A stretch of DNA of 64,000 nucleotides. It comes from Balneola sp. GTDB taxonomy: Bacteria; Bacteroidota; Rhodothermia; Balneolales; Balneolaceae. The DNA lies in NCBI GenBank assembly GCA_003712055.1, contig RHLJ01000001.1, positions 1-64,000 on the forward strand, in the 5' to 3' direction. Under the pieces are notes generated by a model that was not told the DNA's origin, searched no databases, and saw nothing but the letters and a program-made list of their open reading frames with translations. Position 1 is the first letter of the stretch, and each line of letters opens with the position of its first letter. Below, piece after piece: positions 24,936 through 34,650 of this stretch. The position numbers were made by a program, and so were the translations under genes.

Positions 24936-25916
24936 CTACCAACCGAGCAGGTAAGCGAAAATTAACGGAGCTACAATGGTTGCATCCGATTCGATAATAA
25001 ATTTCGGAGTATCTATTCCCAGCTTGCCCCAAGTGATTTTCTCATTGGGGACCGCTCCTGAATAAGAGCCATAACTGGTGGTAGAATCGCTTATCTGGCA
25101 GAAATAAGACCACAGAGAAGCATCAATGCCTAAATCCTGGTCTAGCATAGGAACCACGCATATCGGGAAGTCTCCGGCTATTCCTCCGCCGATCTGGAAA
25201 AAACCAATTCCATTCGTTGAATTTAGTTGGTACCATTCCGCCAGGAACATCATGTATTCAATGCCTGATTTCATAGCAGAAGGCTTGGTTCTGCCTTCGA
25301 TACAGTGAGAAGCAAAGAAATTACCACAGGTAGAATCTTCCCATCCTGGTACTATAATAGGGGTGTTTTTCTCTGCTGCAGCTAATAACCAGGAGTTTTT
25401 CGCATCGATCTGGTAGGAGGGAGTCAGGTCTCCGGAAAGTAGGATGTCGTAGAAATACTCGTGAGGAAAGAATCGATCTCCGTTTTCGGAAGCAGAAACC
25501 CATCGTTTTACCAAATGCTCCTCGATAGCCCTCATAGCCTCTTCTTCGGGGATACAGGTATCAGTGACACGATTAAAGTGATTATCTAACAGTTCCTGTT
25601 CAGCTTCAGGACTTAGGTCTCGATAGTTGGGTATTCGCTTATAATGATTATGAGCAACCAGATTGAACACATCTTCTTCCAGGTTTGCCCCGGTACAGGT
25701 GATAATGTGCACCTTATCCTGCCGGATCATTTCTGCCAATGAGATGCCAAGTTCAGCGGTACTCATTGCCCCGGCAAGAGTGATCATCATCTTCGCATTA
25801 GAAGTCAACTGATCTTCGTAAGCCTTTGCAGCATCAACTAGTGATGCTGCATTAAAATGTCGATAATGGTGGAGTATAAATTGAGAAACGGGTCCTTTGT
25901 TAGTCGTCATAGCCAA
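24936..25916 (-). CDS. Deoxyhypusine-synthase-like enzyme (polyamine metabolism)
   Basis: 326 residues, close to the 330-370 aa of the family. The NAD-binding landmarks ITLAGAMSTAELG and ITCTGANLEEDVF are present. Near the C-terminus EKITWGKL holds the lysine equivalent to the catalytic Lys of eukaryotic deoxyhypusine synthase. Bacteria lack hypusinated eIF5A, so homologues act on free diamines: some are homospermidine synthases. The gene starts inside the last codons of the arginine decarboxylase gene (17-bp overlap), so the two are coupled. I infer aminobutyl transfer to a polyamine made from agmatine or putrescine. The family is certain; the substrate is not. Confidence 0.88.
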   Translation of the reverse strand: MAMTTNKGPVSQFILHHYRHFNAASLVDAAKAYEDQLTSNAKMMITLAGAMSTAELGISLAEMIRQDKVHIITCTGANLEEDVFNLVAHNHYKRIPNYRDLSPEAEQELLDNHFNRVTDTCIPEEEAMRAIEEHLVKRWVSASENGDRFFPHEYFYDILLSGDLTPSYQIDAKNSWLLAAAEKNTPIIVPGWEDSTCGNFFASHCIEGRTKPSAMKSGIEYMMFLAEWYQLNSTNGIGFFQIGGGIAGDFPICVVPMLDQDLGIDASLWSYFCQISDSTTSYGSYSGAVPNEKITWGKLGIDTPKFIIESDATIVAPLIFAYLLGW

Positions 25917-27306
25917 GGATATTTAGCATGTTTTCTACGTTTTGTTCTTCCCGGTACACATGGTCAATAAGGTTACCATCTTCATCAATATCCACAACCA
26001 CTTGTTTGGGCGAAGGGATCAGGCAATGTTTAATTCCTCCGTACCCACTAATGGCATCCTGGTAGGCACCGGTATGGAAAAATCCCACATACAAAGGTTC
26101 TTTGTCAGTTTCTGAATATCCAGGAAGGAGAATCTGCTGATTTAGTTGTTCAGAGTTGTAATAGTCCAGATGATCACAGCTGATGCCCCCGATATTGATT
26201 CGTTTATACATTTTATCCCATTTATTCAGGGGGAGGAGGATGAACTTTTCGTTAATGGACCAGGCATCAGGAATCGTATTCATCAGGCTGTTATCAATGA
26301 TATACCACAACTCGGTATCGTTTTGCTGTTTTTGCTCCAGCACTTCAAAAATGACAGCCCCACTTTCGCCAACGGTGAATTTCCCAAATTCTGTGAATAG
26401 ATCGGGCTCGCTCACATCTGCTTCAATACAGGCCTCTTTCACATTTCGGATGATTTCATTCACGATATACTGGTAATCATAATCGAAGCTGAGGCTATTT
26501 TGGATCGGGAATCCACCTCCGATATTCAGTGCAGATAATCCAGGAGCAAGTTTTTTGAGTTTTACGAAGAGCGAAAGTGCCTTTTGAAACTCTCCCCAAT
26601 AGTAGAGAGAGTCGGTTATTCCGGAATCCACGAAGAAATGAACCATCACCAATTCAAATTTAGGATTTCCAACGATCTTGTTTTTTACCAAATCCAGGAT
26701 TTCTCCCTTATTGATTCCCAATCGAGAAGTGTAATAGGCGGCCCCAGGACTTTCTTCAATAGAGATTCTAAGCCCAATTTTGATAGGTTTTGAGGTGTTT
26801 AAGGACTCAAGCTTAGCTAACTCATTGGGGCTGTCCAACACCGTAATTGAGTTCTCAAAACCCTGCTCAAGTAACCTTCCAATCTTTTTAATGTAGTTAT
26901 CGGTCTTATACCCATTGTGAACCAGGGTTGTGGATGTATCAAGTCTTCCGTTTTGATGAAGACGTTCAATCAGGTCGATATCGAAGGAAGATGAGGTTTC
27001 GATAGAAACATCTTCAGTAAGGGCGGTTCGTATTACATGGCTGAAATGACAGCACTTAGTGCAATAACAGAATTCATAGTTACCGCTGTAATTGTGCTTT
27101 TCAAAAGCATTTTTGAAGTAAGTGCGTGCCTCTCGAATCTGTTCTTTAATCTTAGGTAAATAGGTCAAACGAAATGGAGTGCCATATTTATCTATTAGGT
27201 GCTTTAAATCTACGTTATTGAAGGTCAGGTACCCGTTTGACTCATCAAACCCATTTTGAGGGAAGTCGTAGGTCTGTTCAATAAGTTCTCGGTAGGTGTT
27301 TTTCAT
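25900..27306 (-). CDS. Arginine decarboxylase-type PLP enzyme (fold type III)
   Basis: 468 residues of the alanine-racemase/ornithine-decarboxylase fold. The PLP lysine region is modified to FCYCTKCCHFSHV, where the family has YAxKAN. Further landmarks are NIGGGFPI (glycine loop binding the PLP phosphate) and the C-terminal GAYQDAISGYGGIKH, where the family has GAYxxxxx. It resembles the short arginine decarboxylases of Bacteroidota, which make agmatine for polyamine synthesis. A diaminopimelate or carboxynorspermidine decarboxylase is an alternative, but the coupling to a deoxyhypusine-synthase-like gene favours polyamine synthesis. It is divergent from the Omp85 gene across an 85-bp gap. 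Confidence 0.85.
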   Translation of the reverse strand: MKNTYRELIEQTYDFPQNGFDESNGYLTFNNVDLKHLIDKYGTPFRLTYLPKIKEQIREARTYFKNAFEKHNYSGNYEFCYCTKCCHFSHVIRTALTEDVSIETSSSFDIDLIERLHQNGRLDTSTTLVHNGYKTDNYIKKIGRLLEQGFENSITVLDSPNELAKLESLNTSKPIKIGLRISIEESPGAAYYTSRLGINKGEILDLVKNKIVGNPKFELVMVHFFVDSGITDSLYYWGEFQKALSLFVKLKKLAPGLSALNIGGGFPIQNSLSFDYDYQYIVNEIIRNVKEACIEADVSEPDLFTEFGKFTVGESGAVIFEVLEQKQQNDTELWYIIDNSLMNTIPDAWSINEKFILLPLNKWDKMYKRINIGGISCDHLDYYNSEQLNQQILLPGYSETDKEPLYVGFFHTGAYQDAISGYGGIKHCLIPSPKQVVVDIDEDGNLIDHVYREEQNVENMLNILGYDD

Positions 27307-27391
27307 TCAGGTAAAAGATGCGAGATAAGCGGGTGCAAAGTTATTTAGTTTATGCCACAATAAAAATGGATGCATTGGTTATTATTCAGTA

Positions 27392-29065
27392 ATGATTTCA
27401 TCTGCTCTCAACAAAGTTTTTCCAGCTGGTATATTCGTTCTTTTGGTGATGTTAGTATTAACTCATAACGTTGATGCCCAGTCTGTTATAAAAATCACCG
27501 AAGATGGTAAGGAGCTTGGTATCCCAAATGAATTAAAGGCTTCACTTACGTCAGCAAATGGGAGCGAAAATGAGATTTTAAAGCAGTGGTATGCTTCAAA
27601 AGGATTTCTTGCTGCTAAGATAAGGCAACTTGGAGAATTGCGATTTGAGATCAATAAAGGATGCCTGTTTCAGATTGAAAATGTGATGGTGCAATCTGAG
27701 GTCAATTCGAAGTATCGATTAGAAGGATTTGGTTCCTATTCCGATACAAAGCTTGAAGAAATCGCCGGTCAAGTTCTATCAGACTTTGAAGACGAAGGGT
27801 ATGCCTTTGCCAGTTTAGAGATCGAGCATATTGATCAACAAACAGGGAAATGTACCCTGGATATACATTTAAAGGTGAATGCAGGTCAGAAATACTACAC
27901 TTCTGAAATCCTATTCCTTGGAAACAGACTGAATAATCAAGCTTATCTTAAAAAGATTTCATCATTCCGTGATTCACTGCTCATTACTCCTGATTATCTG
28001 AAAGGTATCCAAGAACGATTGCTGGGGACTGAGCTTTTTGAGCAGGTATTCTATCCTGAAATTGTGATTGATTCATCATCAACTGTACTTTTGATTTCTG
28101 TACAAGAGCGCTCTTTGAACCAGTTTGATGGGCTCCTTGGATATGTTCCTGATCAGAATGGAGATGGGCAAATTGTTGGTAATTTTGAACTATCTCTATG
28201 GAACGTACTAAGCCAGGGCAACGGCATTGATTTGAATTATCAACGGTTACGACCTGAAACAACACGGTTGAATATTGGAGTTGAACAGCACTGGATAGAT
28301 CAGATACCTATTGGATTGGGTTTCAATTTCAACTTTTACCAGAATGATACTACTTACCAGACACGCGATCTCAGGTTGAGCTCTTTTTACCAGGTTTCTA
28401 ATAGAATGAGATTAACAGGTGCAATTGGCCAGATATCATCTACTTCATCCAGTTCAGCCATTACAAATCTTGAGCCTGATGGGAAGAAACAATATGCCGA
28501 GCTTGGTTTCAGGTATTCAACGCTGGATAACCCGGATGTGCCAACCCAAGGCAACCGTTTAGAGCTTAGTCTCGGAACTTCTGCAAAGGATATTGAGTCA
28601 GATTCTTCAAGGGTGATAGCACAGCGCTATGTGTATTCCAGTTTTTCTCAATTTATTCCGGTTTCCAGGAAAGGAGTTGTGGTAGTTTCTACCCAAGGAT
28701 TCTTTCTGAATGCCAATACTATTACAGAAAATGATCTTTATCGCTTCGGGGGAGCGTCTTCATTCAGGGGGTATGAGGAAGAGCAATTCACTGCTTCAAC
28801 ATTGGTGTGGGGAGAACTTGAGTATCGCTTTTTAATAAATAGATCATCTTATCTATTCGGTTTTGGAGCGTATGGCGGATATCATCGTCCTCGATTATTC
28901 AGTGAGATTGATAATAGTTTTAAAACCACTGATTACCTTTCATCCCTGGGATTTGGAATTAGCTATAAAGTTGCTGTAGGTCGATTAACCTTTACCTATG
29001 CTATTTCACCTGAAGAAACCATAGGTAATGGGAAGGTACATGTGGGTATTAATACGAAATTGTGA
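27392..29065 (+). CDS. Omp85/BamA-superfamily outer membrane protein
   Basis: 557 residues. The signal peptide ends NVDAQ. Two or three POTRA-like repeats cover about 30-230 (for example YYTSEILFLGNRLNNQAYLKK), followed by a 16-strand-type barrel to the C-terminus. The loop-6 motif of Omp85 proteins is visible as FRGY inside RFGGASSFRGYEEEQF. It lacks the five POTRA repeats of BamA and is closer in size to TamA or other accessory Omp85 members. It inserts or exports proteins or lipids at the outer membrane; the cargo is unknown. It converges with the TPR gene, whose stop is two bases away. Confidence 0.9.
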   Translation: MISSALNKVFPAGIFVLLVMLVLTHNVDAQSVIKITEDGKELGIPNELKASLTSANGSENEILKQWYASKGFLAAKIRQLGELRFEINKGCLFQIENVMVQSEVNSKYRLEGFGSYSDTKLEEIAGQVLSDFEDEGYAFASLEIEHIDQQTGKCTLDIHLKVNAGQKYYTSEILFLGNRLNNQAYLKKISSFRDSLLITPDYLKGIQERLLGTELFEQVFYPEIVIDSSSTVLLISVQERSLNQFDGLLGYVPDQNGDGQIVGNFELSLWNVLSQGNGIDLNYQRLRPETTRLNIGVEQHWIDQIPIGLGFNFNFYQNDTTYQTRDLRLSSFYQVSNRMRLTGAIGQISSTSSSSAITNLEPDGKKQYAELGFRYSTLDNPDVPTQGNRLELSLGTSAKDIESDSSRVIAQRYVYSSFSQFIPVSRKGVVVVSTQGFFLNANTITENDLYRFGGASSFRGYEEEQFTASTLVWGELEYRFLINRSSYLFGFGAYGGYHRPRLFSEIDNSFKTTDYLSSLGFGISYKVAVGRLTFTYAISPEETIGNGKVHVGINTKL

Positions 29066-29067
29066 TT

Positions 29068-30612
29068 TTATTCAGAGCAACTATTCGCTCTAATAGAATC
29101 AAGTTCTTCTGATTCCAATTCTAACTGGAAAGCTAAATTGAAATCAATACAAGCTTTTTCTTTTTCATCTTGCTCTAAATAGAGCTTACCTCTTTCTAAA
29201 TAAATTTGAGCATCGTTAGGGTAGAGCTCAATGGACATTGTAAAATCATTAATTGCTTCTTCAATTTTATTAAGATTAACTCTTGCCCGGGCTCTGTAAT
29301 CATAAGCTTGCGTAAAGCTTTCATCAAGAGAAATAGTTTTAGAGAACAAGGTTTCTGCCCCTTCAAAATCCTCTAGTTCAAACAGAGAATACCCATAGTA
29401 ATAGGTTAGGTTAGATGAAGTAGAATCGATGAGAAAGGTTCTTTCAAAGTATTCAAGGGAGGCCTGGTGTAATGTACTATCTTGAAGTGCGTATGCTTTA
29501 AACATGTTCGTCTCAAACGAAGTAGAATCTATATTCAGGGAAAGATCGAAATACTTGATGGCATCGCGATATCTTTCTTTGTAATAAAAGTTCTTTCCTA
29601 CCTCTAAAAGGTTTATCGGGTCAGACATTGTTAAAGAGTCATCTAGCAGGATATTAATAGCTTTGTCATATTCATAAATGTTTGTGTAGGATTGAGCCAG
29701 ATAATAGCTTTGATCAGTAAAATTCCCACCAAGCTCATAGTTTTTTTCGAAGGACCTAACCGCATTTACATCATCTTCGAGATACTGATAAGCAAGCCCC
29801 GAATTAAAATGAAGGTAAGCCTGAGTTGAATCTATATTTAAAGCGGTTTGGTAATCGTTTAGCGCTTCAGAAAATTTGCTCTGATAATAATAGGTAAGAC
29901 CCCGACCATTAAGTGAGGTGATGTTTACAGGGTCGTATTTTAAAGCTTCACTAAAATCTAGAATAGCTCCATTATAATCCCCGATACTTCTTTTAGCTAA
30001 TCCTCTGTTGCTAAGTGCCAAAACAAAACCTGGGTATCTTTCTATTGAAGTGGATAGATCTCCAATAGCTCCATAATAATCCCCAAGTAAATATTTACAA
30101 TACCCTCTATTATTATAGGTTGTAGTAAGTGTTGAATCGGGTACATTTGGAGTATTAATTATCTCTGAGTAAACAATATTACCTTCCTCGCAGCCTTTAG
30201 TGTTGGCTATTTCATTGGCATCCAATAACCGTTGATAACTATCCTTTTCTGTTTGTTCTTTTTGTTCCTGTTCTTGCTGTAGCATTACTTCCAGAAAAGC
30301 AGGGCAAGTCCGCAATAATTCATAGCCTATTTGTTCTCCAAACTCTTCATCTATCATCGATATATCAAATGCTTGTGTACTATCTGAACCAAATAGCACA
30401 AGTAAATCAGAGTTTTCTTCAAAAAAATTGACCAAACACTTTTCGAACTCCTCTTCAAATGAAGTAAGAGTACTATCACTCTGGAAATTTTTTATACAAT
30501 TACATGCTTCTTCACTTGCAATGGATACAGCTTCTTCATACTGAGCTGATGCATTTTTTGGGAGGATTAGGAGAGGCAACAAGCAAACGAGTAGAAAGAT
30601 TTTTTTCGGCAT
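29068..30612 (-). CDS. Secreted TPR-repeat protein
   Basis: About 514 residues from the chosen start (MPKKIFLLVC), which gives a clean signal peptide ending NASAQ. An in-frame start 64 codons upstream would run across the SAM riboswitch of the opposite strand and buries the signal peptide, so I reject it. About nine tetratricopeptide units follow from residue 130 to the end (patterns such as NRGLAKRSIGDYNGAILDFS). The N-terminal 120 residues contain a CNCIKNF cysteine motif and an acidic EQEQEQK stretch. TPR proteins are scaffolds; the partner is unknown. It is probably periplasmic. Confidence 0.9.
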   Translation of the reverse strand: MPKKIFLLVCLLPLLILPKNASAQYEEAVSIASEEACNCIKNFQSDSTLTSFEEEFEKCLVNFFEENSDLLVLFGSDSTQAFDISMIDEEFGEQIGYELLRTCPAFLEVMLQQEQEQKEQTEKDSYQRLLDANEIANTKGCEEGNIVYSEIINTPNVPDSTLTTTYNNRGYCKYLLGDYYGAIGDLSTSIERYPGFVLALSNRGLAKRSIGDYNGAILDFSEALKYDPVNITSLNGRGLTYYYQSKFSEALNDYQTALNIDSTQAYLHFNSGLAYQYLEDDVNAVRSFEKNYELGGNFTDQSYYLAQSYTNIYEYDKAINILLDDSLTMSDPINLLEVGKNFYYKERYRDAIKYFDLSLNIDSTSFETNMFKAYALQDSTLHQASLEYFERTFLIDSTSSNLTYYYGYSLFELEDFEGAETLFSKTISLDESFTQAYDYRARARVNLNKIEEAINDFTMSIELYPNDAQIYLERGKLYLEQDEKEKACIDFNLAFQLELESEELDSIRANSCSE

Positions 30613-30683
30613 ATGAATAGAATTTTGAAAGAAAGTAATTCTTTTTTTGTAGTTATCAATTATGTTATCTTTAAAACTGTTAA

Positions 30684-30799
30684 TGCTTATTAAGAAAGAC
30701 TGAGGGAATGGGCCCGATGAAGTCTTGGCAACCATTTCGATATAATCGGAAAAGGTGCCAAATCCCACTCTGAAAAAGAAGTTCAGAGATAGATAAGTG
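30684..30799 (+). promoter_or_regulatory. SAM-I (S-box) riboswitch upstream of metH
   Basis: The S-box core is visible on the plus strand: TGAGGGAATGGGCCCGATGA (30701-30720), then CTTGGCAACC and, after a P3 hairpin, GGTGCCAAATCCC. Helix P1 closes between CTTAT (30686-30690) and ATAAG (30793-30797). It ends 47 nt before the GTG start of the methionine synthase N-terminal gene. A weak 5-bp hairpin (AGTGA...TCACT) follows. No strong terminator is seen, so translational control is as likely as attenuation. S-adenosylmethionine binding would turn off metH. Confidence 0.92.
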
Positions 30800-30846
30800 A
30801 TCATTTTTTCACTCTTTGTTAATAAGCCTATCTAAATTTATTAAGA

Positions 30847-31851
30847 GTGAATATTAAAGAGCTATTACAGGAACGCATTTTGATACTTGATGGTGCTATG
30901 GGTACCATGATCCAGCGCCATCGACTTACTGAGGAAGATTTCAGAGGAGATCGATTCCGTTATTCCAACATAGATTTAAAAGGAAATAACGATCTGCTTT
31001 CAATTACACGTCCTGATATTATCCAGGGGATTCATGAAGAGTATTTAGAGGCAGGAGCTGATATTGTTGGCACCAATACATTCAGTGGAACAACGGTAGC
31101 ACAAGCCGATTATGAATTAGAATCAGCGGTTTATGATATCAATTATGAATCAGCAAGAATTGCTAAACTGGCTTGTGAGAAATACACTAAAAAAGACTCA
31201 TCAAAGCCTCGCTTTGTAGCTGGTGCTATGGGGCCTACGAACAAAACCTGTTCACTTTCACCCGACGTTTCACGCCCAGAGTATCGTGCCATCAATTTTG
31301 ATCAGCTTAAAGAAGCTTACAAATTACAAGCTCAGGGACTGATCGACGGCGGAGCAGATGTATTAATCATCGAAACCATTTTCGATACATTAAATGCAAA
31401 ATCTGCGCTATTTGCAGTACTTGAGCTCTATGAGGAAACAGGCACTGAACGTCCCATCATGATTTCGGGAACCATTACGGACGCCAGTGGACGAACGTTA
31501 TCAGGCCAAACCGTTGAGGCATTCCTGATTTCATTATCACATGCCCCACTTCTTAGCATTGGTTTTAATTGTGCGCTGGGAGCTAAACAACTTAAACCGT
31601 ACCTGAAAAACCTGGCTGATCGATCTCCATTCTTTATCAGTGCTTATCCAAATGCAGGATTACCTAATGAATTTGGTGAGTATGATCAGGGGCCAGATGC
31701 AATGGCAAAGGAAGTTGAGGCATACCTACAAGATGGAATTGTCAATATTTTAGGTGGGTGTTGTGGAACTGATCCTGAACACATTAAGAAAATGGTGGAA
31801 GTTGCTTCTCGATATGAGCCGAGAAGAATAACCAAAGAAATCGTAGCCTGA
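30847..31851 (+). CDS. metH: Methionine synthase, homocysteine-binding N-terminal half as a separate gene
   Basis: 334 residues covering only the Hcy-binding barrel of cobalamin-dependent methionine synthase. The opening is [11 protein letters not shown]. The zinc cysteines are visible as [11 protein letters not shown] and [10 protein letters not shown]. The start is a GTG 47 nt downstream of a SAM-I riboswitch. The stop codon overlaps the ATG of the next gene by one base (TGATG), so both halves are translationally coupled. Together they total 1228 residues, almost exactly the length of the single-chain E. coli MetH (1227). The split falls between the homocysteine and folate modules. Confidence 0.95.
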   Translation: MNIKELLQERILILDGAMGTMIQRHRLTEEDFRGDRFRYSNIDLKGNNDLLSITRPDIIQGIHEEYLEAGADIVGTNTFSGTTVAQADYELESAVYDINYESARIAKLACEKYTKKDSSKPRFVAGAMGPTNKTCSLSPDVSRPEYRAINFDQLKEAYKLQAQGLIDGGADVLIIETIFDTLNAKSALFAVLELYEETGTERPIMISGTITDASGRTLSGQTVEAFLISLSHAPLLSIGFNCALGAKQLKPYLKNLADRSPFFISAYPNAGLPNEFGEYDQGPDAMAKEVEAYLQDGIVNILGGCCGTDPEHIKKMVEVASRYEPRRITKEIVA

Positions 31852-34535
31852 TGAAACCGAATCCAATTACACTTAGTGGGCTGGAGCCTCTTATTATTAC
31901 TCCAGATTCTAACTTTGTTAATGTTGGAGAACGAACCAATGTTACCGGGTCGAAGCGGTTCTTAAATCTAATCAAAGCCCAAGATTATACAACGGCACTT
32001 GAAGTGGCTTTAGACCAGGTTCGGGGTGGCGCCCAGATTCTGGATGTAAACATGGATGAAGGGATGCTGGACAGTGCCCAGGAGATGACCACCTTCCTGA
32101 ATCTGATTGCTTCTGAGCCGGAAATTGCCCGGATTCCCATTATGATAGATTCCTCCAAGTGGGAGGTGATAGTAGCTGGATTGAAATGTATTCAAGGGAA
32201 GGGAGTAGTTAATTCCATCAGTCTAAAAGATGGGGAAGAGGAATTCCTCAAACGCGCCCGGATTATCAGACGTTTTGGAGCAGCTGTAATAGCTATGGCC
32301 TTTGACGAAGAAGGTCAGGCAGATAGTTTCGAACGAAGAAAGGAAATTTGTGACCGATCGTATCGGTTGTTGGTCGATGAAGTTGGCTTTGATCCATCCG
32401 ATATAATTTTAGACCCGAATATTTTTCCGGTTGCTACAGGAATGGAAGAGCACCGTCGAAATGCATTAGATTTCTTTCTAGCCGCGAAATGGATCAGAGA
32501 AAATCTCCCTGGAGCTCATATCATAGGGGGGGTAAGCAATGTGTCTTTTTCATTTAGAGGTAATAACCCAGTAAGAGAGGCGATGCATTCTGCCTTTCTC
32601 TATCACGGCATTCAGCATGGAATGGATATGGGAATTGTGAACCCTACTCAGCTGGAAGTGTATGACGAAATCCCGAAAGAGTTACTCGAACGGGTTGAAG
32701 ATGTCCTTCTGGACAGAAGGGATGACGCAACGGAGCGGCTACTTGAAATTGCTGAAAAGTACAGGGATTCAGGAGAAAAGAGGGAAAAGGAAACCGAAGA
32801 ATGGCGACTTGGTACGGTTGAAGAACGGTTGAGCCATTCCCTGGTCAAAGGAATTACCGATCATATTGAAGAAGATACCGAAGAAGCTCGGGTGAAAATC
32901 GAGAGTCCTCTGGAAGTTATTGAAGGGCCATTAATGGATGGTATGAATATCGTTGGAGATCTATTCGGTTCCGGAAAAATGTTTCTGCCACAGGTGGTGA
33001 AAAGCGCCCGGGTCATGAAACAGGCAGTAGCTTACCTGACTCCATTTTTAGAAGAGGAGAAAAAGAAAAACAAGGATGTAGCACAACGCTCAAAAGTACT
33101 GTTAGCTACGGTAAAAGGAGATGTGCATGATATCGGGAAGAACATTGTAGGGGTGGTTCTCGCCTGTAATAATTTTGATATCGTCGATTTGGGAGTGATG
33201 GTGCCCACCGACAAAATTCTTGATGAAGCGGAAAAGGAACAGGCTGATATCATTGGGTTGAGTGGCTTGATTACTCCTTCACTAGATGAAATGGTAGGAG
33301 TTGCCAAAGAGATGCAGCGAAGAAAGATGAGAACTCCTTTATTAATTGGAGGAGCAACGACTTCAAAAATTCACACTGCAGTAAAAATTGACCCTAATTA
33401 TGACTCCGCAGTAGTGCATGTATTAGATGCTTCTCGTTCGGTAACTGTGTGCAGCGATTTACTAAGTACTACCAATAAAAAACGTGTTTCTAAATCCATC
33501 AAGCAGGAATATGAAAAAATGAGGGAAGAGCATGCTGCAAGGACCTCAAGAAAAAAGATACTTTCTTATAACACAACACTTTCTAACAGGACGGATATTG
33601 ATTGGGAGAATACAGAGTATCAGAAGCCTGCTTTTGTCGGAAAGAAGGTGTTTGAGGATGTAGATCTGAATGAGCTTCGGAATTTCATCGACTGGTCACC
33701 TTTCTTCAGAACCTGGATGCTTACGGGGAAATACCCGGCTATTCTTAAGGATGAAAATGTTGGAGAACAAGCTCAGGACTTGTTTAATGATGCAAAGGAA
33801 ATGCTGGATGAGGTGATTTCTAAGAAATTACTCCGAGCTAAATCGGTAATTGGGTTGTTTCCTGCCAATAGCTTTGGAGATGATATTATTCTTTTTGAAG
33901 ACGAAGCCAGAACTAAACAATTGAGCAAGTTTCATTTCCTCAGGCAGCAAACTCAAAAAAGAGGGGATCAACCAAACTCATCCCTTGCTGATTATGTCGC
34001 TCCATGGGATACGGGTAAACCGGATTATATGGGCTTATTTGCGGTAACATCTGGTCTCGGTATCGAGGAACTGATAAAGAAATACGAATCTGAAAATGAT
34101 GACTATAAGTCTATCATGATTAAAGCATTGGCCGATCGCCTGGCGGAAGCCCATGCCGAATACATGCATTATAAAATCAGGACCGAGTTTTGGGGCTACG
34201 CTCCAAATGAAGGTTTTGATAATGAAGAACTCATTGCTGAAAAGTACCAGGGAATTCGGCCAGCACCTGGATATCCTGCATGTCCTGATCATACTGAGAA
34301 ACGAACTCTATTTGATGTGCTGGAGGTGGAGAAGAATACGGGCATCTCGCTAACGGAATCGTTTGCTATGTATCCGGCCAGTTCTGTAAGTGGCTTCTAT
34401 TTCTCGAATCCTAAGTCGAGGTATTTTGGAGTGGGAAAAATAGATAAGGATCAGGTTATTAATTATTCAGAACGAAAAGGGCAGAGTATTGAAAAAACCG
34501 AGAAATGGCTGGCTCCAAATTTGAGCTATAAATGA
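31851..34535 (+). CDS. metH: Methionine synthase, folate-, cobalamin- and activation-domain half
   Basis: 894 residues. Order: pterin-binding barrel (about 15-290, [16 protein letters not shown]); helical cap and cobalamin domain (about 330-560) with [13 protein letters not shown], whose His is the lower ligand of cobalamin; and the C-terminal AdoMet-binding reactivation domain (about 580-894) with [15 protein letters not shown]. It methylates homocysteine delivered on the partner chain, using methyl-THF. It is controlled by the upstream SAM-I riboswitch through coupling to the first half. metF follows after a 115-bp gap that holds a family A repeat. Confidence 0.96.
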   Translation: MKPNPITLSGLEPLIITPDSNFVNVGERTNVTGSKRFLNLIKAQDYTTALEVALDQVRGGAQILDVNMDEGMLDSAQEMTTFLNLIASEPEIARIPIMIDSSKWEVIVAGLKCIQGKGVVNSISLKDGEEEFLKRARIIRRFGAAVIAMAFDEEGQADSFERRKEICDRSYRLLVDEVGFDPSDIILDPNIFPVATGMEEHRRNALDFFLAAKWIRENLPGAHIIGGVSNVSFSFRGNNPVREAMHSAFLYHGIQHGMDMGIVNPTQLEVYDEIPKELLERVEDVLLDRRDDATERLLEIAEKYRDSGEKREKETEEWRLGTVEERLSHSLVKGITDHIEEDTEEARVKIESPLEVIEGPLMDGMNIVGDLFGSGKMFLPQVVKSARVMKQAVAYLTPFLEEEKKKNKDVAQRSKVLLATVKGDVHDIGKNIVGVVLACNNFDIVDLGVMVPTDKILDEAEKEQADIIGLSGLITPSLDEMVGVAKEMQRRKMRTPLLIGGATTSKIHTAVKIDPNYDSAVVHVLDASRSVTVCSDLLSTTNKKRVSKSIKQEYEKMREEHAARTSRKKILSYNTTLSNRTDIDWENTEYQKPAFVGKKVFEDVDLNELRNFIDWSPFFRTWMLTGKYPAILKDENVGEQAQDLFNDAKEMLDEVISKKLLRAKSVIGLFPANSFGDDIILFEDEARTKQLSKFHFLRQQTQKRGDQPNSSLADYVAPWDTGKPDYMGLFAVTSGLGIEELIKKYESENDDYKSIMIKALADRLAEAHAEYMHYKIRTEFWGYAPNEGFDNEELIAEKYQGIRPAPGYPACPDHTEKRTLFDVLEVEKNTGISLTESFAMYPASSVSGFYFSNPKSRYFGVGKIDKDQVINYSERKGQSIEKTEKWLAPNLSYK

Positions 34536-34550
34536 AGTAATAAGTTTTAA

Positions 34551-34626
34551 GTCATCCTAAGCATACCTGCGAAGGATCATCGCAAATATGAAAATGCGCT
34601 GATTCTTCGCCTTCACTCAGAATGAC
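34551..34626. repeat. Palindromic intergenic repeat, family A (copy 3)
   Basis: 76 bp with ends GTCATCCTAAG and CTCAGAATGAC and internal GCGAAGGATC and GATTCTTCGCC. It is inserted between metH and metF, which are otherwise in operon-like arrangement. Confidence 0.82.
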
Positions 34627-34650
34627 CAAATAAATAATATCATCAGTAGA

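Noticed and set aside
30613-30804. 64-residue N-terminal extension of the TPR protein
   Set aside because: It buries the signal peptide and runs antisense through the SAM-I riboswitch.
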